Shown here: in pieces, positions 1 to 8,158 of the stretch
How the letters are laid out: the number at the start of each line of letters is the position of its first letter
Numbering within the stretch: the stretch's first letter is position 1
NCBI RefSeq assembly: GCF_017349075.1
Contig: NZ_JAFMOF010000001.1
Location: 434,001-498,000, forward strand
Source: Streptomyces triculaminicus
GTDB taxonomy: Bacteria; Actinomycetota; Actinomycetes; Streptomycetales; Streptomycetaceae
DNA length: 64,000 nucleotides
Direction of reading: 5' to 3'
Made by a program: the position numbers and the translations under genes
Notes under the pieces: generated by a model
The model's database searches: none
Seen by the model: only the letters and a program-made list of their open reading frames with translations
What the model was told of the DNA's origin: nothing

Positions 1-275
1 TCCGGCCGAGCCGGGCCCGGGGGCGCGAGCGGCAGGCCCGTCGCCGCGCCGACGGTCGCGCGCAGCCAGCGCGCCACGTCCTCGGTTCCGGGCCGCGCCT
101 CGAGCACGGTGTCCTCGTCGAGGACCACGCCGCCGTCCTCGCCGGGTGCGTACACGGCCCCGGGCGGCGCGCCCCGCATCCGGCGCGGGGCAGGGATCAG
201 GTCCGGGAGCGGGGGTGGAGCGGCCGGGGGACCGGTCGACAGACCGGTCGACGGAGCTGTCAGCGGATCGGCCAT
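1..275 (-). CDS. Beta-N-acetylhexosaminidase (GH20), N-terminal fragment
   Basis: This is the first 91 codons of a gene that runs off the left edge of the window. The ATG at 275 has a strong ribosome site (GGAGGAGT) just upstream. The protein opens with a Pro/Ala-rich stretch, then LIPAPRRMRG, a VVLDEDTV strand and a VARWLRATVGAATGLPL helix. That is the layout of the small alpha/beta domain preceding the catalytic barrel in GH20 hexosaminidases, which release terminal N-acetylglucosamine from chitin or wall fragments. The catalytic Asp-Glu pair lies outside the window, so activity cannot be judged. No clear signal peptide is seen in the first 30 residues. The assignment rests on the N-terminal domain pattern alone. 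Confidence 0.7.
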   Translation of the reverse strand, partial: MADPLTAPSTGLSTGPPAAPPPLPDLIPAPRRMRGAPPGAVYAPGEDGGVVLDEDTVLEARPGTEDVARWLRATVGAATGLPLAPPGPARP

Positions 276-343
276 GCGTCACTCCTCCGTGCGCGGGCGC
301 CGGGAGCCGCCGAGGGCGCGTGCGCGGCCCGGCGAAGACGAAC

Positions 344-378
344 GGCTCCCGGAGGCGCGTGCGCGCCTCCCAGGAGCC
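344..378 (-). terminator. Hairpin terminator downstream of the DUF3039 gene
   Basis: GGCTCC (344-349) pairs with GGAGCC (373-378), and GGAGGCGC (351-358) pairs with GCGCCTCC (363-370). The result is a long GC-rich stem with a small internal bulge, about 30 bases past the stop of the minus-strand gene at 410. There is no U tract, as is usual in Streptomyces. Confidence 0.6.
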
Positions 379-409
379 GTGGAAAAGCCTGAGGTGGGTG
401 GAACGGGAG

Positions 410-709
410 CTACTTCTTGTCGCCGCCCTTGCCGTCCTTGCCGCCCTTGCCGTCGCCGCCGGCGCCCATGCCGTCGAAGATCTCCTTGCACATGGGACAG
501 ACCGGGTACTTCTTCGGGTCGCGCCCGGGAACCCAGACCTTGCCGCACAGCGCCACCACCGGAGAACCGGAGAGCGCGCTCTCCATGATCTTGTCCTTCT
601 GGACGTAGTGGGCGTAGCGCTCATGGTCGCCGTCGCCGTGCGACACCTGCGGTGTCGGCTCTACGAGGGTGCCGGTACCTGCCCCGCGCTCGGGCTCGAG
701 AGTGCTCAT
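410..709 (-). CDS. DUF3039 family protein
   Basis: A 99-residue protein of unknown function that is widespread in actinomycetes. The core YAHYVQKDKIMESALSG, followed by VVALCGKVWVPGRDP and CPMCKEIFDGM, matches DUF3039. The lone Cys and the later CxxC suggest a metal site, which is inference. The C-terminal 15 residues are a Gly/Lys tail. I chose the ATG at 709 (MSTLEPERG). A TTG three codons upstream (718) is in frame, but its bases form part of the GGAG that would serve the ATG. It lies just downstream of yqgE on the same strand (31-base gap) and ends at a hairpin. Confidence 0.8.
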   Translation of the reverse strand: MSTLEPERGAGTGTLVEPTPQVSHGDGDHERYAHYVQKDKIMESALSGSPVVALCGKVWVPGRDPKKYPVCPMCKEIFDGMGAGGDGKGGKDGKGGDKK

Positions 710-739
710 GGTCTCCAAGGGTACTGGGGCCGGGCCCCG

Positions 740-1381
740 TCAGTTGAGGCTCGGGTCGTCCGGATAGGTGGCGACCATCGCCAGTTCGTTGCGCTGACGC
801 CGCAGAACGGCCCGCCACAGCTGCCGCGGGTCGGGGGACGACACGTCGCCGGGCTCGGACTCGACCACGTACCAGGCGCCCTCGACGAGCTCCTGCTCCA
901 GCTGGCCGGGGCCCCAGCCGGAGTAGCCCGCGAAGATGCGCAGCGAGCCCAGCTCGGCGGCCAGCAGCTCCGGCGGGGCCTCCAGGTCGACCAGGCCGAT
1001 CGCCCCGTGCACCCGGCGCCACCCGATGGGGTCCGCGCGCCCCGGGCGCGTCCTGGGGGGCGCCAGGGGCCCGTCCCCCGCCGCGGGGGCGGCGTGCCGG
1101 TCGTCCTGGTCGTGCTGCTCCCCCGGCACCACGCCCACGCCCAGCGCCGAGTCCAGCGAGACGGGGCCGCCCTGGAAGACCACCCCGGGCTCCCCGGTCA
1201 GCGCGGCCCAGGGCTGGAGGATGTCGCCGACGTCGACGGGGGTCGGCCGGTTGAGGACCACGCCGAGGGAGCCCTCCTCGTCGTGGTCGAGCAGCAGCAC
1301 CACCGCGCGGTCGAAGTTCGGGTCCGACAGCGCGGGCGTCGCGACGAGCAGCCGCCCTGTGAGCGAGGACACCTCGGTCAT
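740..1381 (-). CDS. YqgE/AlgH family protein (DUF179)
   Basis: A 213-residue cytosolic protein of the YqgE/AlgH family, whose biochemical role is not established. Diagnostic stretches are LTGRLLVATPALSDPNFDRA near the N terminus, GSLGVVLNRPTPVDVGDIL, VVFQGGPV, and FAGYSGWGPGQLEQEL in the C-terminal half. An acidic, low-complexity insertion (about residues 95-125) sits between the two halves of the fold and is longer than in proteobacterial members. I chose the ATG at 1381 (MTEVSSLTG). An in-frame ATG six codons upstream at 1399 is possible but lacks a better ribosome site. The gene is divergent from murA, and the 261-base gap should hold promoters for both. Confidence 0.85.
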   Translation of the reverse strand: MTEVSSLTGRLLVATPALSDPNFDRAVVLLLDHDEEGSLGVVLNRPTPVDVGDILQPWAALTGEPGVVFQGGPVSLDSALGVGVVPGEQHDQDDRHAAPAAGDGPLAPPRTRPGRADPIGWRRVHGAIGLVDLEAPPELLAAELGSLRIFAGYSGWGPGQLEQELVEGAWYVVESEPGDVSSPDPRQLWRAVLRRQRNELAMVATYPDDPSLN

Positions 1382-1642
1382 GGCCACATGATCCCGCATT
1401 TCGGGGCCGGAGGGGAGTGGACGGGGACGACCGTCGGGGGCGGGAAGGGGGCGTACGAGAGCAGCGCCCGCGCATATGACCGGAATGCGACGTCGCGATA
1501 ACCGGTAGCGACCATTCCATAAACGCAGAGTGTTGTGACAAAACCATTGCGTGCCCTGAGCGCCCTCGGGGCGGCCGAAAGGGGCTCCGGTCGCATTACC
1601 CTTTCTTCTTGCCCCCTGCCCAACTCCAGGAACGCGAGATCC

Positions 1643-2983
1643 ATGACCGGCCCTGACGATGTCCTGCTTGTCCACGGCGGCACCCCGCTCGAGGGAGAGA
1701 TCCGCGTCCGCGGCGCGAAGAACCTCGTGCCCAAGGCCATGGTCGCCGCCCTGCTCGGCCACGGCCCCAGCCGTCTGCGCAACGTCCCGGACATCCGTGA
1801 CGTGCGCGTCGTGCGCGGCCTGCTCCAGCTCCACGGTGTGACCGTGCGCCCCGGCGACGAGCCCGGCGAGCTGGTCCTCGACCCCACGTACGTCGAGAGC
1901 GCCAACGTCGCGGACATCGACGCCCACGCCGGTTCGTCGCGCATCCCGATCCTGCTGTGCGGCCCGCTCCTGCACCGCCTCGGCCACGCGTTCATACCCG
2001 GCCTCGGCGGCTGCGACATCGGCGGCCGGCCGATCGACTTCCACTTCGAGGTCCTGCGCCAGTTCGGCGCCACGATCGAGAAGCGCGAGGGCGGCCAGTA
2101 CCTGGAGGCGCCGCAGCGCCTGCGGGGCACCAAGATCCGTCTGCCCTACCCCTCGGTCGGCGCCACCGAGCAGGTCCTGCTCACCGCCGTCCTCGCCGAG
2201 GGCGTCACCGAGCTGTCCAACGCGGCCGTCGAGCCGGAGATCGAAGACCTCATCTGCGTTCTGCAGAAGATGGGCGCGATCATCGCGATGGACACCGACC
2301 GCACCATCCGCATCACCGGTGTGGACAAGCTGGACGGCTACAACCACCGCGCCCTGCCCGACCGCCTCGAGGCCGCCTCCTGGGCCTCGGCGGCCCTGGC
2401 CACCAAGGGCAACATCTACGTCCGCGGCGCCCAGCAGCGCTCGATGGTCGCGTTCCTCAACACCTACCGCAAGGTCGGCGGCGCCTTCGAGATCGACGAC
2501 GAGGGCATCCGCTTCTGGCACCCCGGCGGCCCGCTCAACGCCATCGCGCTGGAGACGGACGTCGCCCCCGGTTTCCAGACCGACTGGCAGCAGCCGCTGG
2601 TCGTGGCGCTGACGCAGGCCTCCGGCCTGTCCATCGTCCACGAGACGGTCTACGAGTCCCGTCTGGGCTTCACCTCCGCCCTGAACCAGATGGGCGCCCA
2701 CATCCAGCTCTACCGCGAGTGCCTGGGCGGCTCCGCCTGCCGCTTCGGCCAGCGCAACTTCCTGCACTCCGCGGTCGTCTCCGGCCCGACGAAGCTGCAG
2801 GGCGCCGACCTGGTCATCCCCGACCTGCGCGGCGGCTTCTCCTACCTGATCGCCGCCCTCGCGGCCGAGGGCACGTCCCGTGTCCACGGCATCGAGCTCA
2901 TCAACCGCGGCTACGAGAACTTCATGGAGAAGCTCAAGGTGCTGGGTGCGAACGTGGAGCGCCCGGGCGTCTCCGCCGGCTGA
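1643..2983 (+). CDS. murA: UDP-N-acetylglucosamine 1-carboxyvinyltransferase
   Basis: MurA catalyses the first committed step of peptidoglycan synthesis, transferring enolpyruvate from PEP to UDP-GlcNAc in the cytosol. The protein is 446 residues, slightly longer than E. coli MurA. The conserved Lys-Asn pair of GAKNLVPK is at 26-27. The active-site loop reads GGCDIGGRPIDFH with Cys124 in the position that fosfomycin alkylates, so this enzyme is of the Cys type, unlike the Asp-type mycobacterial MurA. The ATG at 1643 (MTGPDDVLL) is the family start; in-frame initiators farther upstream would add a non-conserved leader. The 3' end is partly duplicated just downstream (3032-3082). A hairpin at 3158-3195 ends the unit. 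Confidence 0.97.
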   Translation: MTGPDDVLLVHGGTPLEGEIRVRGAKNLVPKAMVAALLGHGPSRLRNVPDIRDVRVVRGLLQLHGVTVRPGDEPGELVLDPTYVESANVADIDAHAGSSRIPILLCGPLLHRLGHAFIPGLGGCDIGGRPIDFHFEVLRQFGATIEKREGGQYLEAPQRLRGTKIRLPYPSVGATEQVLLTAVLAEGVTELSNAAVEPEIEDLICVLQKMGAIIAMDTDRTIRITGVDKLDGYNHRALPDRLEAASWASAALATKGNIYVRGAQQRSMVAFLNTYRKVGGAFEIDDEGIRFWHPGGPLNAIALETDVAPGFQTDWQQPLVVALTQASGLSIVHETVYESRLGFTSALNQMGAHIQLYRECLGGSACRFGQRNFLHSAVVSGPTKLQGADLVIPDLRGGFSYLIAALAAEGTSRVHGIELINRGYENFMEKLKVLGANVERPGVSAG

Positions 2984-3031
2984 CCCATGCCGGGCTGGGG
3001 GTCCGGGGGTCATCCCCCGGGCAAGCACAGC

Positions 3032-3082
3032 ATGGAGAAGTTGAAGGTCCTCGGCGCGAACGTGGAGCGCCCGGGAGCCTGA
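3032..3082 (+). repeat. Second, diverged copy of the murA 3' end
   Basis: Starting at an ATG, 17 codons encode MEKLKVLGANVERPGA and a stop. They repeat the last codons of murA (2924 onward) with identical amino acids through PG but several synonymous changes: CTC/TTG, GTG/GTC, CTG/CTC, GGT/GGC and GGC/GGA. The copy lies 48 bases past the murA stop and has no ribosome site of its own. It looks like the remnant of an older or foreign murA end left by a rearrangement. Confidence 0.85.
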
Positions 3083-3090
3083 GCCCGCAG

Positions 3091-3152
3091 GGCGCCTGAC
3101 GTCCCGTAAGGCGCCCGAAGCGGCCCGCCCGGCGCCTGACGCCCCGTAAGGC
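3091..3152. repeat. Two 22-bp direct repeats downstream of murA
   Basis: The 22-bp unit starting GGCGCCTGACG and ending CCCGTAAGGC occurs at 3091-3112 and 3131-3152, with one mismatch and a 40-base period. It lies between the duplicated murA tail and the terminator. Together the two duplications fill most of the 323-base gap between murA and the HU gene. Confidence 0.85.
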
Positions 3153-3157
3153 CGCGT

Positions 3158-3195
3158 GAAGCCCGTACAGACCTTCGAAGGTCCGTACGGGCTTC
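3158..3195 (+). terminator. murA terminator
   Basis: GAAGCCCGTACAGACCTTC is followed directly by its near-perfect complement, forming a 19-bp stem with one mismatch and then TTCGCG. It is the first strong hairpin after murA. Confidence 0.8.
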
Positions 3196-3245
3196 TTCGC
3201 GTTCCGAGGCCGCTCACGGGGCTGACAGGCCCTCACGAACGCCAA

Positions 3246-3280
3246 AAGGGCGGCCACCCCGGACCGGGGTGGCCGCCCTT
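3246..3280 (-). terminator. HU gene terminator
   Basis: A perfect 17-bp inverted repeat (AAGGGCGGCCACCCCGG and its complement around one A) ends 26 bases past the stop of the minus-strand HU gene. The A run at 3244-3247 becomes a short U run on the minus strand. The hairpin could also stop residual murA transcription from the other side. Confidence 0.85.
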
Positions 3281-3306
3281 GCGACGCTTGACGCGGCGCC
3301 CGAGGC

Positions 3307-3588
3307 TTACTTGCCCTTCGCGGCTTCCTTGAGCTTCGAGCCCGCGGAGACCTTCACGCTGTAACCGGCAGCGATCTGGATCGGCTCGCCCGTCTGCGGG
3401 TTGCGCGCGGTCCGAGCGGCACGGTGGGTGCGCTCGAAGGTCAGGAAGCCGGGGATGGTGACCTTCTCGTCGCCCTTGGCGACGACCTCGCCGACGGTCT
3501 CGGCGAGCGCGGCCAGAACGGCGTCGGCGTCCTTGCGGGTCACCTCGGCACGGTCGGCCAGAGCGGCCACCAGCTCACTGCGGTTCAT
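3307..3588 (-). CDS. hupA: HU family nucleoid DNA-binding protein
   Basis: A 93-residue HU of the short type (HupA-like in Streptomyces), which binds and bends DNA as a dimer. MNRSELVAALADRAEVTRKD begins the helical dimerisation part. The beta-arm contains RTARNPQTGEPIQI, including the conserved Arg-Asn-Pro tip, and the chain ends SKLKEAAKGK. The long Lys/Ala C-terminal tail of the sporulation HU (HupS) is absent. The ATG at 3588 follows GGGAG at good spacing; a reading nine codons longer is in frame but not conserved in the family. The gene stands alone between two terminators, and 288 bases of upstream sequence are available for promoters. Confidence 0.95.
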   Translation of the reverse strand: MNRSELVAALADRAEVTRKDADAVLAALAETVGEVVAKGDEKVTIPGFLTFERTHRAARTARNPQTGEPIQIAAGYSVKVSAGSKLKEAAKGK

Positions 3589-3838
3589 GTTGTACTCCCG
3601 TGTTCTTCTTGCCAATGAGGCGTGAGATCGAAGCCGATGCTGCCAGGGCCCTCGGACAGTCCCCGGACCCGGGTCCGTATGCCAGACCCTCGCGCCTGGT
3701 TACGCATCCTGCCCCCACCAGTGGCGGGAAAGCCAATCCGGCACCCTGGAGAGTCACACGGAAAGCGCCACGGCCAGCGTCACAGCCTCGGATGCGGGCG
3801 CATTTCTGCGGCCCCGGATGTCTGCCCGACACCTTATG

Positions 3839-3855
3839 GGGGCTCAAGGAGCCCC
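3839..3855 (-). terminator. Malic enzyme terminator
   Basis: A GGGGCTC stem, a 3-base loop and GAGCCCC lie 22 bases beyond the stop of the minus-strand malic enzyme gene. The stem is short but perfect. Confidence 0.55.
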
Positions 3856-3876
3856 GCGCCACTCGACGCGCCGTCG

Positions 3877-5310
3877 TCAGGCCGTCGTGGCGGCCGTCAC
3901 AGCCGCTCCGGCGGCCTTGGCGGCCTCCCGCACGGCACCGGCGACGGCCCCGGCGACCTTGTCGTTGAAGACGCTGGGGATGATGTAGTTGGCGTTGAGT
4001 TCGTCGCCGGCGACGACGTCGGCGAGGGCGCGGGCGGCGGCGAGCATCATGTCGGTGTTGACCGTGCGGGACTGGGCGTCCAGCAGGCCGCGGAAGACGC
4101 CGGGGAAGACCAGGACGTTGTTGATCTGGTTGGGGAAGTCGGAGCGGCCGGTGGCGACCACGGCAGCGGTCTGGCGGGCGATGGCCGGGTCGACCTCGGG
4201 GTCGGGGTTGGCGAGCGCGAAGACGATGGCGTCGTCCGCCATGGCGGCCACGTCCTCGCCGCCCAGGACGTTGGGGGCCGAGACGCCGATGAAGACGTCG
4301 GCGCCGCGCACGGCCTCCTTGAGGGTGCCGGTCATGCCCTCGGGGTTGGTGTTGTCGGCGATCCACCGCAGCGCGGACTCGGGGTCGGCCGAGACGAGGT
4401 CCTTGCGGCCGGCGTGGACGACGCCGTGGATGTCGGCGACGACGGCGTGCTTGACGCCGGCGGCGGTCAGCAGCTTCAGGATGGCCGTGCCGGCCGCGCC
4501 CGCACCGGACATGACGACCCGTACGTCGCCGATGCCCTTGCCGACCACGCGCAGCGCGTTGGTCAACGCGGCGAGGACGACGATGGCGGTGCCGTGCTGG
4601 TCGTCGTGGAAGACGGGGATGTCCAGGGCCTCGCGCAGCCGGGCCTCGATCTCGAAGCAGCGGGGGGCGGAGATGTCCTCGAGGTTGATGCCCGCGAAGC
4701 CGGGGGCGATGGCCTTGACGATCTCGACGATGGCGTCGGAGTCCTGGGTGTCCAGGCAGATCGGCCAGGCGTCGATGCCGGCGAAGCGCTTGAAGAGGGC
4801 CGCCTTGCCCTCCATGACCGGCAGCGCGGCCTTGGGGCCGATGTTACCCAGGCCCAGCACGGCGGAGCCGTCGGTGACCACGGCCACCGAGTTGCGCTTG
4901 ATGGTCAGACGGCGGGCGTCCTCGGGGTTCTCCGCGATCGCCATGCACACACGGGCCACGCCGGGGGTGTAGACCATGGAGAGGTCGTCACGGTTGCGGA
5001 TGGGGTGCTTGGACGCCATCTCGATCTTGCCGCCGAGATGCATCAGGAACGTACGGTCGGAGACCTTGCCCAGGACGACGCCCTCGATGCCGCGGAGCTT
5101 CTCCACGATCTCGTCGGCGTGCTCGGTGGACGTGGTCGCCATGGTGACGTCGATCCGGAGCTTCTCGTGGCCGGAGGCGGTCACGTCGAGGCCGGTCACG
5201 GAGCCGCCGGAGGACTCGACGGCCGTGGTGAGCTGGCTGACCGCGGTCCCGCCCGCGGGGACCTCGAGTCGGACCGTCATCGAGTACGAGACGCTAGGCG
5301 CCGTTGCCAT
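3877..5310 (-). CDS. NAD-dependent malic enzyme with N-terminal ACT domain
   Basis: This 477-residue enzyme would decarboxylate malate to pyruvate with reduction of NAD(P). Residues 1-85 form an ACT-like domain (SYSMTVRLEVPAGGTAVSQL), a common amino-acid-sensing module, so allosteric control is likely. The malic-enzyme core follows, with MVYTPGVARVC (substrate site), PVFHDDQHGTAIV (metal site) and the nucleotide-binding GAGAAGTA motif. LANPDPEVDPA and SDFPNQINNVLVFPG are also typical. The short bacterial form is seen rather than the phosphotransacetylase fusion. Which of NAD or NADP is preferred cannot be read with certainty. The ATG at 5310 follows GAGGAAAG. The gene appears to be a single transcription unit. 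Confidence 0.92.
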   Translation of the reverse strand: MATAPSVSYSMTVRLEVPAGGTAVSQLTTAVESSGGSVTGLDVTASGHEKLRIDVTMATTSTEHADEIVEKLRGIEGVVLGKVSDRTFLMHLGGKIEMASKHPIRNRDDLSMVYTPGVARVCMAIAENPEDARRLTIKRNSVAVVTDGSAVLGLGNIGPKAALPVMEGKAALFKRFAGIDAWPICLDTQDSDAIVEIVKAIAPGFAGINLEDISAPRCFEIEARLREALDIPVFHDDQHGTAIVVLAALTNALRVVGKGIGDVRVVMSGAGAAGTAILKLLTAAGVKHAVVADIHGVVHAGRKDLVSADPESALRWIADNTNPEGMTGTLKEAVRGADVFIGVSAPNVLGGEDVAAMADDAIVFALANPDPEVDPAIARQTAAVVATGRSDFPNQINNVLVFPGVFRGLLDAQSRTVNTDMMLAAARALADVVAGDELNANYIIPSVFNDKVAGAVAGAVREAAKAAGAAVTAATTA

Positions 5311-5709
5311 GGCCGCTTTCCTCTGCTTTCCCTGTTTCGTTTGCCGCGCTCAGTGATGCGCGATGCCTGATCGTCCCACCTACCGGCCAGTACGCGGTAA
5401 CCAGCGCCGCATACCGGAAGGGGCCTTCCAAGATACGAGAAGGCCGAAAACGCCGAACGGGCGTCCCCCTCCGATGGAGAGGGACGCCCGTACGGGACGT
5501 CTGTGACACCGACCCGCCATGCTCGCCTCGCGGCAAGTGGTCGCTCGAAGCGACTAAGGTTGGGCCCGGGGGCTTGGATCGAGCCGGTGCCGTACCCAGG
5601 CTAACAAACCGCTCCCGGAAGTCATTCCGGTAGGGCGTCTTCCATTTAGGGCACGTCAATTCCGGTCGGACGGCGTCAGCCTGTCGACGCCGCCCCACCT
5701 CCCTCGCCG
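5311..5709. other. Intergenic region, malic enzyme to HelD
   Basis: The 399 bases hold no supportable gene. The part next to 5310 is the malic enzyme promoter and leader region on the minus strand. A terminator for the upstream HelD gene lies at 5459-5489. Short readings across it have no conserved sequence or ribosome site. Confidence 0.6.
5459..5489 (-). terminator. HelD gene terminator
   Basis: GGGCGTCCCCCTCC pairs with GGAGAGGGACGCCC around a 3-base loop with one mismatch. On the minus strand the stem is followed by GTTCGGCGTTTTCGG, which has a short U run. It lies about 220 bases past the stop at 5710. Confidence 0.7.
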
Positions 5710-8046
5710 TCAGTCCCGCAGCAGGTCCGGCACACCCAACTCGTCCGGATCGTCCCGCTCCCCCGACAGCACCGTCAGCCGCTGCGTGGCGCGGGTCAGC
5801 GCCACGTACAGCACGCGCAGTCCGGCCGGCGACTCGTCGGCGATCTCGGCGGGCGTGACCACGATCGTGGCGTCGTACTCCAGGCCCTTGGCCTCCAGGC
5901 TGCCCAGCACCACCACCCGGTCGCCGAGACCGGCCAGCCAGCCGCGCGCCTCGGCGCGGCGGCCCATCGGCACGACCACGCCGACGGTGCCCTCCACGTC
6001 CGCCAGCAGGTGCAGCGCCTCGTCCCGTACGGACGCGCCCAGGTCGGCGCCCGCCACGGCGAAGCGGGGCACGACGCCGGTGGAACGGACGGCCGAGGGC
6101 GACTCCATGCCCGGCATGGCCAGGGCCAGCACCTTCGCCGCCAGCTCGGCGATCTCCGCGGGGTTGCGGTAGTTCACCGTCAGCCGGAAGCGGCGGCGCG
6201 GACGGGCGCCCAGCGCCTCGTCGCGGGCCTCGGCCGCCTCGTCCGGGGCGGACCAGGAGGACTGGGCGGCGTCGCCGACGATCGTCCACGTCGCGTGGCG
6301 GCCGCGGCGGCCGACCATGCGCCACTGCATCGGGGTGAGGTCCTGCGCCTCGTCGACGATGACGTGCGCGTAGTCCCGGCGCTCCTGCGCCAGCCGCTCG
6401 GCCCGCTCACGGCGCGACTCGCCGCGCTGGGGCATGAGTTCCTCCAGCCCCGTGAGCTGGTCCAGCGGGTCCGCCTCGCGCGGCTTCCTGGGCCGGTGCG
6501 GCACGCCCAGCAGCGTCTCCAGCTCGTCCAGCAGCGCCACGTCGTGCACCGACAGCGGGCCCCGGCCCTGACCGTCCAGGCGGCCCAGCGACCGGGCCAG
6601 CTGACGGACCTCGCGGGGGTTGAGCACCCGGCGCGCCCAGCGCGAGAGGCGGCGCTCGTCGGCCATACAGGCCAGCACCCGGCGCGGGGTGAGCTCGGGC
6701 CACCAGGCCTCGAGGAAGTCGATGAAGGAGTCCTCGGTGGTGACGTCCTCGTCGAACGCCGAACGGGCCTCGGCCGCCAGCTCGGGGTCGGTGTAGCGCC
6801 GGGGGCCGCCGGCCCTCGACCAGAGGGCGTCGAGGATCAGCCGCCGCGCGCGCGGCCGCAGCAGGTTGACCGGCGCGGTGCCGCCCAGGGCCGACTCGCG
6901 GATGCGCCGGAGGTCGTCGGCCTCCAGCTCCACGCGGGCGCCGAAGGCGACCACGCGCAGCCGGTCCGGGGTGCCCGTGCCCCCGGCGGGGACCTCCAGG
7001 GCGCCCCGAACCGCCTTGCGCAGCACCTTGAGCATGCGGGAGGAGCCCTTGACGCGGGCGACGGCCGGCTCGTCGTACGTGTCGGCCTCGGCGCCGTCGA
7101 CGAGGGAGCCGACGGCGCGGATGGCGACCTGGCCCTCCTCGCCCAGGGAGGGCAGCACGCCCTCGGTGTAGGCGACCAGCAGCGGGGTCGGGGAGACGAC
7201 GAGGATGCCGCCCGCGTAGCGCCTGCGGTCCTGGTAGAGGAGGTAGGCGGCGCGGTGCAGGGCCACGGCGGTCTTGCCGGTGCCGGGGCCGCCCTCGACC
7301 TCGGTCACGGAGGCGGCGGGGGCGCGGATGACCATGTCCTGCTCGGCCTGGATGGACGAGACGATGTCGCGCATGGTGTGGCTGCGGGCCTGGCCCAGGG
7401 CGGCCATCAGCGCGCCGTCGCCGACCACCGGCAGGGCGCTGCCGTCCAGCGTCGTGGTCAGCTCGGGGCGCAGCAGGTCGTCCTCGACGCCGAGGACCTT
7501 GCGGCCCTTGGAGCGGATGACGCGGCGGCGTACGACCCGGCCGGGCGCCACCGGGGTGGCGCGGTAGAAGGGCGCGGCGGCGGGCGCACGCCAGTCGATG
7601 ACCAGCGGGGAGTAGTCGGCGTCGAGCACGCCGATGCGGCCGATGTGCAGCGTCTCGGCGATCTCGGCGCGGTCCTCGCACACGGCGTCGTCGGCGGGCT
7701 CGACGGAGGTGTAGGCGCCGTCGGGGCCCTTCTTGCCGTCCTTGCCGAGGAGGAGGTCGATCCGGCCGAAGAGGAAGTCCTCGAACTCGTTGTTCAGCCG
7801 GTTGAGGTGCACCCCCGCGCGGAACACCTGCGCGTCCCGCTCGGCGAGCGCGCCCGGCGTGCCGACCTGGCCTCGTTTGGCGGCGTCGTCCATGAGGAAC
7901 TCCGCCTCGTGGATCTTCTCCTCCAGGCGCCGGTACACCCGGTCCAGATGGTGCTGTTCGGCACCGATCTCACGGTCGCGGACCCCGTCGGGTTCCATCG
8001 CCGGTCCTGTCGCCACGTGCGCGTGTGTGGCGTTCTGCGCGGCCAC
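5710..8046 (-). CDS. HelD-type superfamily 1 helicase (RNA polymerase recycling factor)
   Basis: A 778-residue UvrD/Rep-like ATPase of the HelD family. HelD proteins bind stalled or post-termination RNA polymerase and pry it off DNA; some actinobacterial members (HelR) also displace rifamycins. An N-terminal coiled region (HLDRVYRRLEEKIHEAEF, 33-50) precedes the HelD signature IDWRAPAAAPFYRAT (150-164). Walker A is GGPGTGKT at 252-259 and the DEAQD Walker B box is in VIVDEAQDLTPMQWRMVG. The C-terminal helicase part ends with LYVALTRATQRLTVL. The start is GTG at 8046 behind a GGGGG ribosome site. The gene lies between the malic enzyme and a sigma/anti-sigma pair. I saw no rifamycin-associated element upstream, so it is probably the housekeeping HelD. 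Confidence 0.88.
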   Translation of the reverse strand: MAAQNATHAHVATGPAMEPDGVRDREIGAEQHHLDRVYRRLEEKIHEAEFLMDDAAKRGQVGTPGALAERDAQVFRAGVHLNRLNNEFEDFLFGRIDLLLGKDGKKGPDGAYTSVEPADDAVCEDRAEIAETLHIGRIGVLDADYSPLVIDWRAPAAAPFYRATPVAPGRVVRRRVIRSKGRKVLGVEDDLLRPELTTTLDGSALPVVGDGALMAALGQARSHTMRDIVSSIQAEQDMVIRAPAASVTEVEGGPGTGKTAVALHRAAYLLYQDRRRYAGGILVVSPTPLLVAYTEGVLPSLGEEGQVAIRAVGSLVDGAEADTYDEPAVARVKGSSRMLKVLRKAVRGALEVPAGGTGTPDRLRVVAFGARVELEADDLRRIRESALGGTAPVNLLRPRARRLILDALWSRAGGPRRYTDPELAAEARSAFDEDVTTEDSFIDFLEAWWPELTPRRVLACMADERRLSRWARRVLNPREVRQLARSLGRLDGQGRGPLSVHDVALLDELETLLGVPHRPRKPREADPLDQLTGLEELMPQRGESRRERAERLAQERRDYAHVIVDEAQDLTPMQWRMVGRRGRHATWTIVGDAAQSSWSAPDEAAEARDEALGARPRRRFRLTVNYRNPAEIAELAAKVLALAMPGMESPSAVRSTGVVPRFAVAGADLGASVRDEALHLLADVEGTVGVVVPMGRRAEARGWLAGLGDRVVVLGSLEAKGLEYDATIVVTPAEIADESPAGLRVLYVALTRATQRLTVLSGERDDPDELGVPDLLRD

Positions 8047-8158
8047 CCAGGCCCCCTTCTGCTGTGCGTAGGGCAGCCGTCAACCGTACGCGAACAAGGG
8101 TGCCGACCGCACCTGTCATGACATGAGGGGTTTGCCACGACTGTTGCCTGTTGACGAA

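Noticed and set aside
8047..8158. Rifamycin-associated element upstream of the HelD gene
   Set aside because: I looked for the GGGGCTTGC/GCAAGCCCC-type inverted repeat known upstream of rifamycin-response genes and did not see it.
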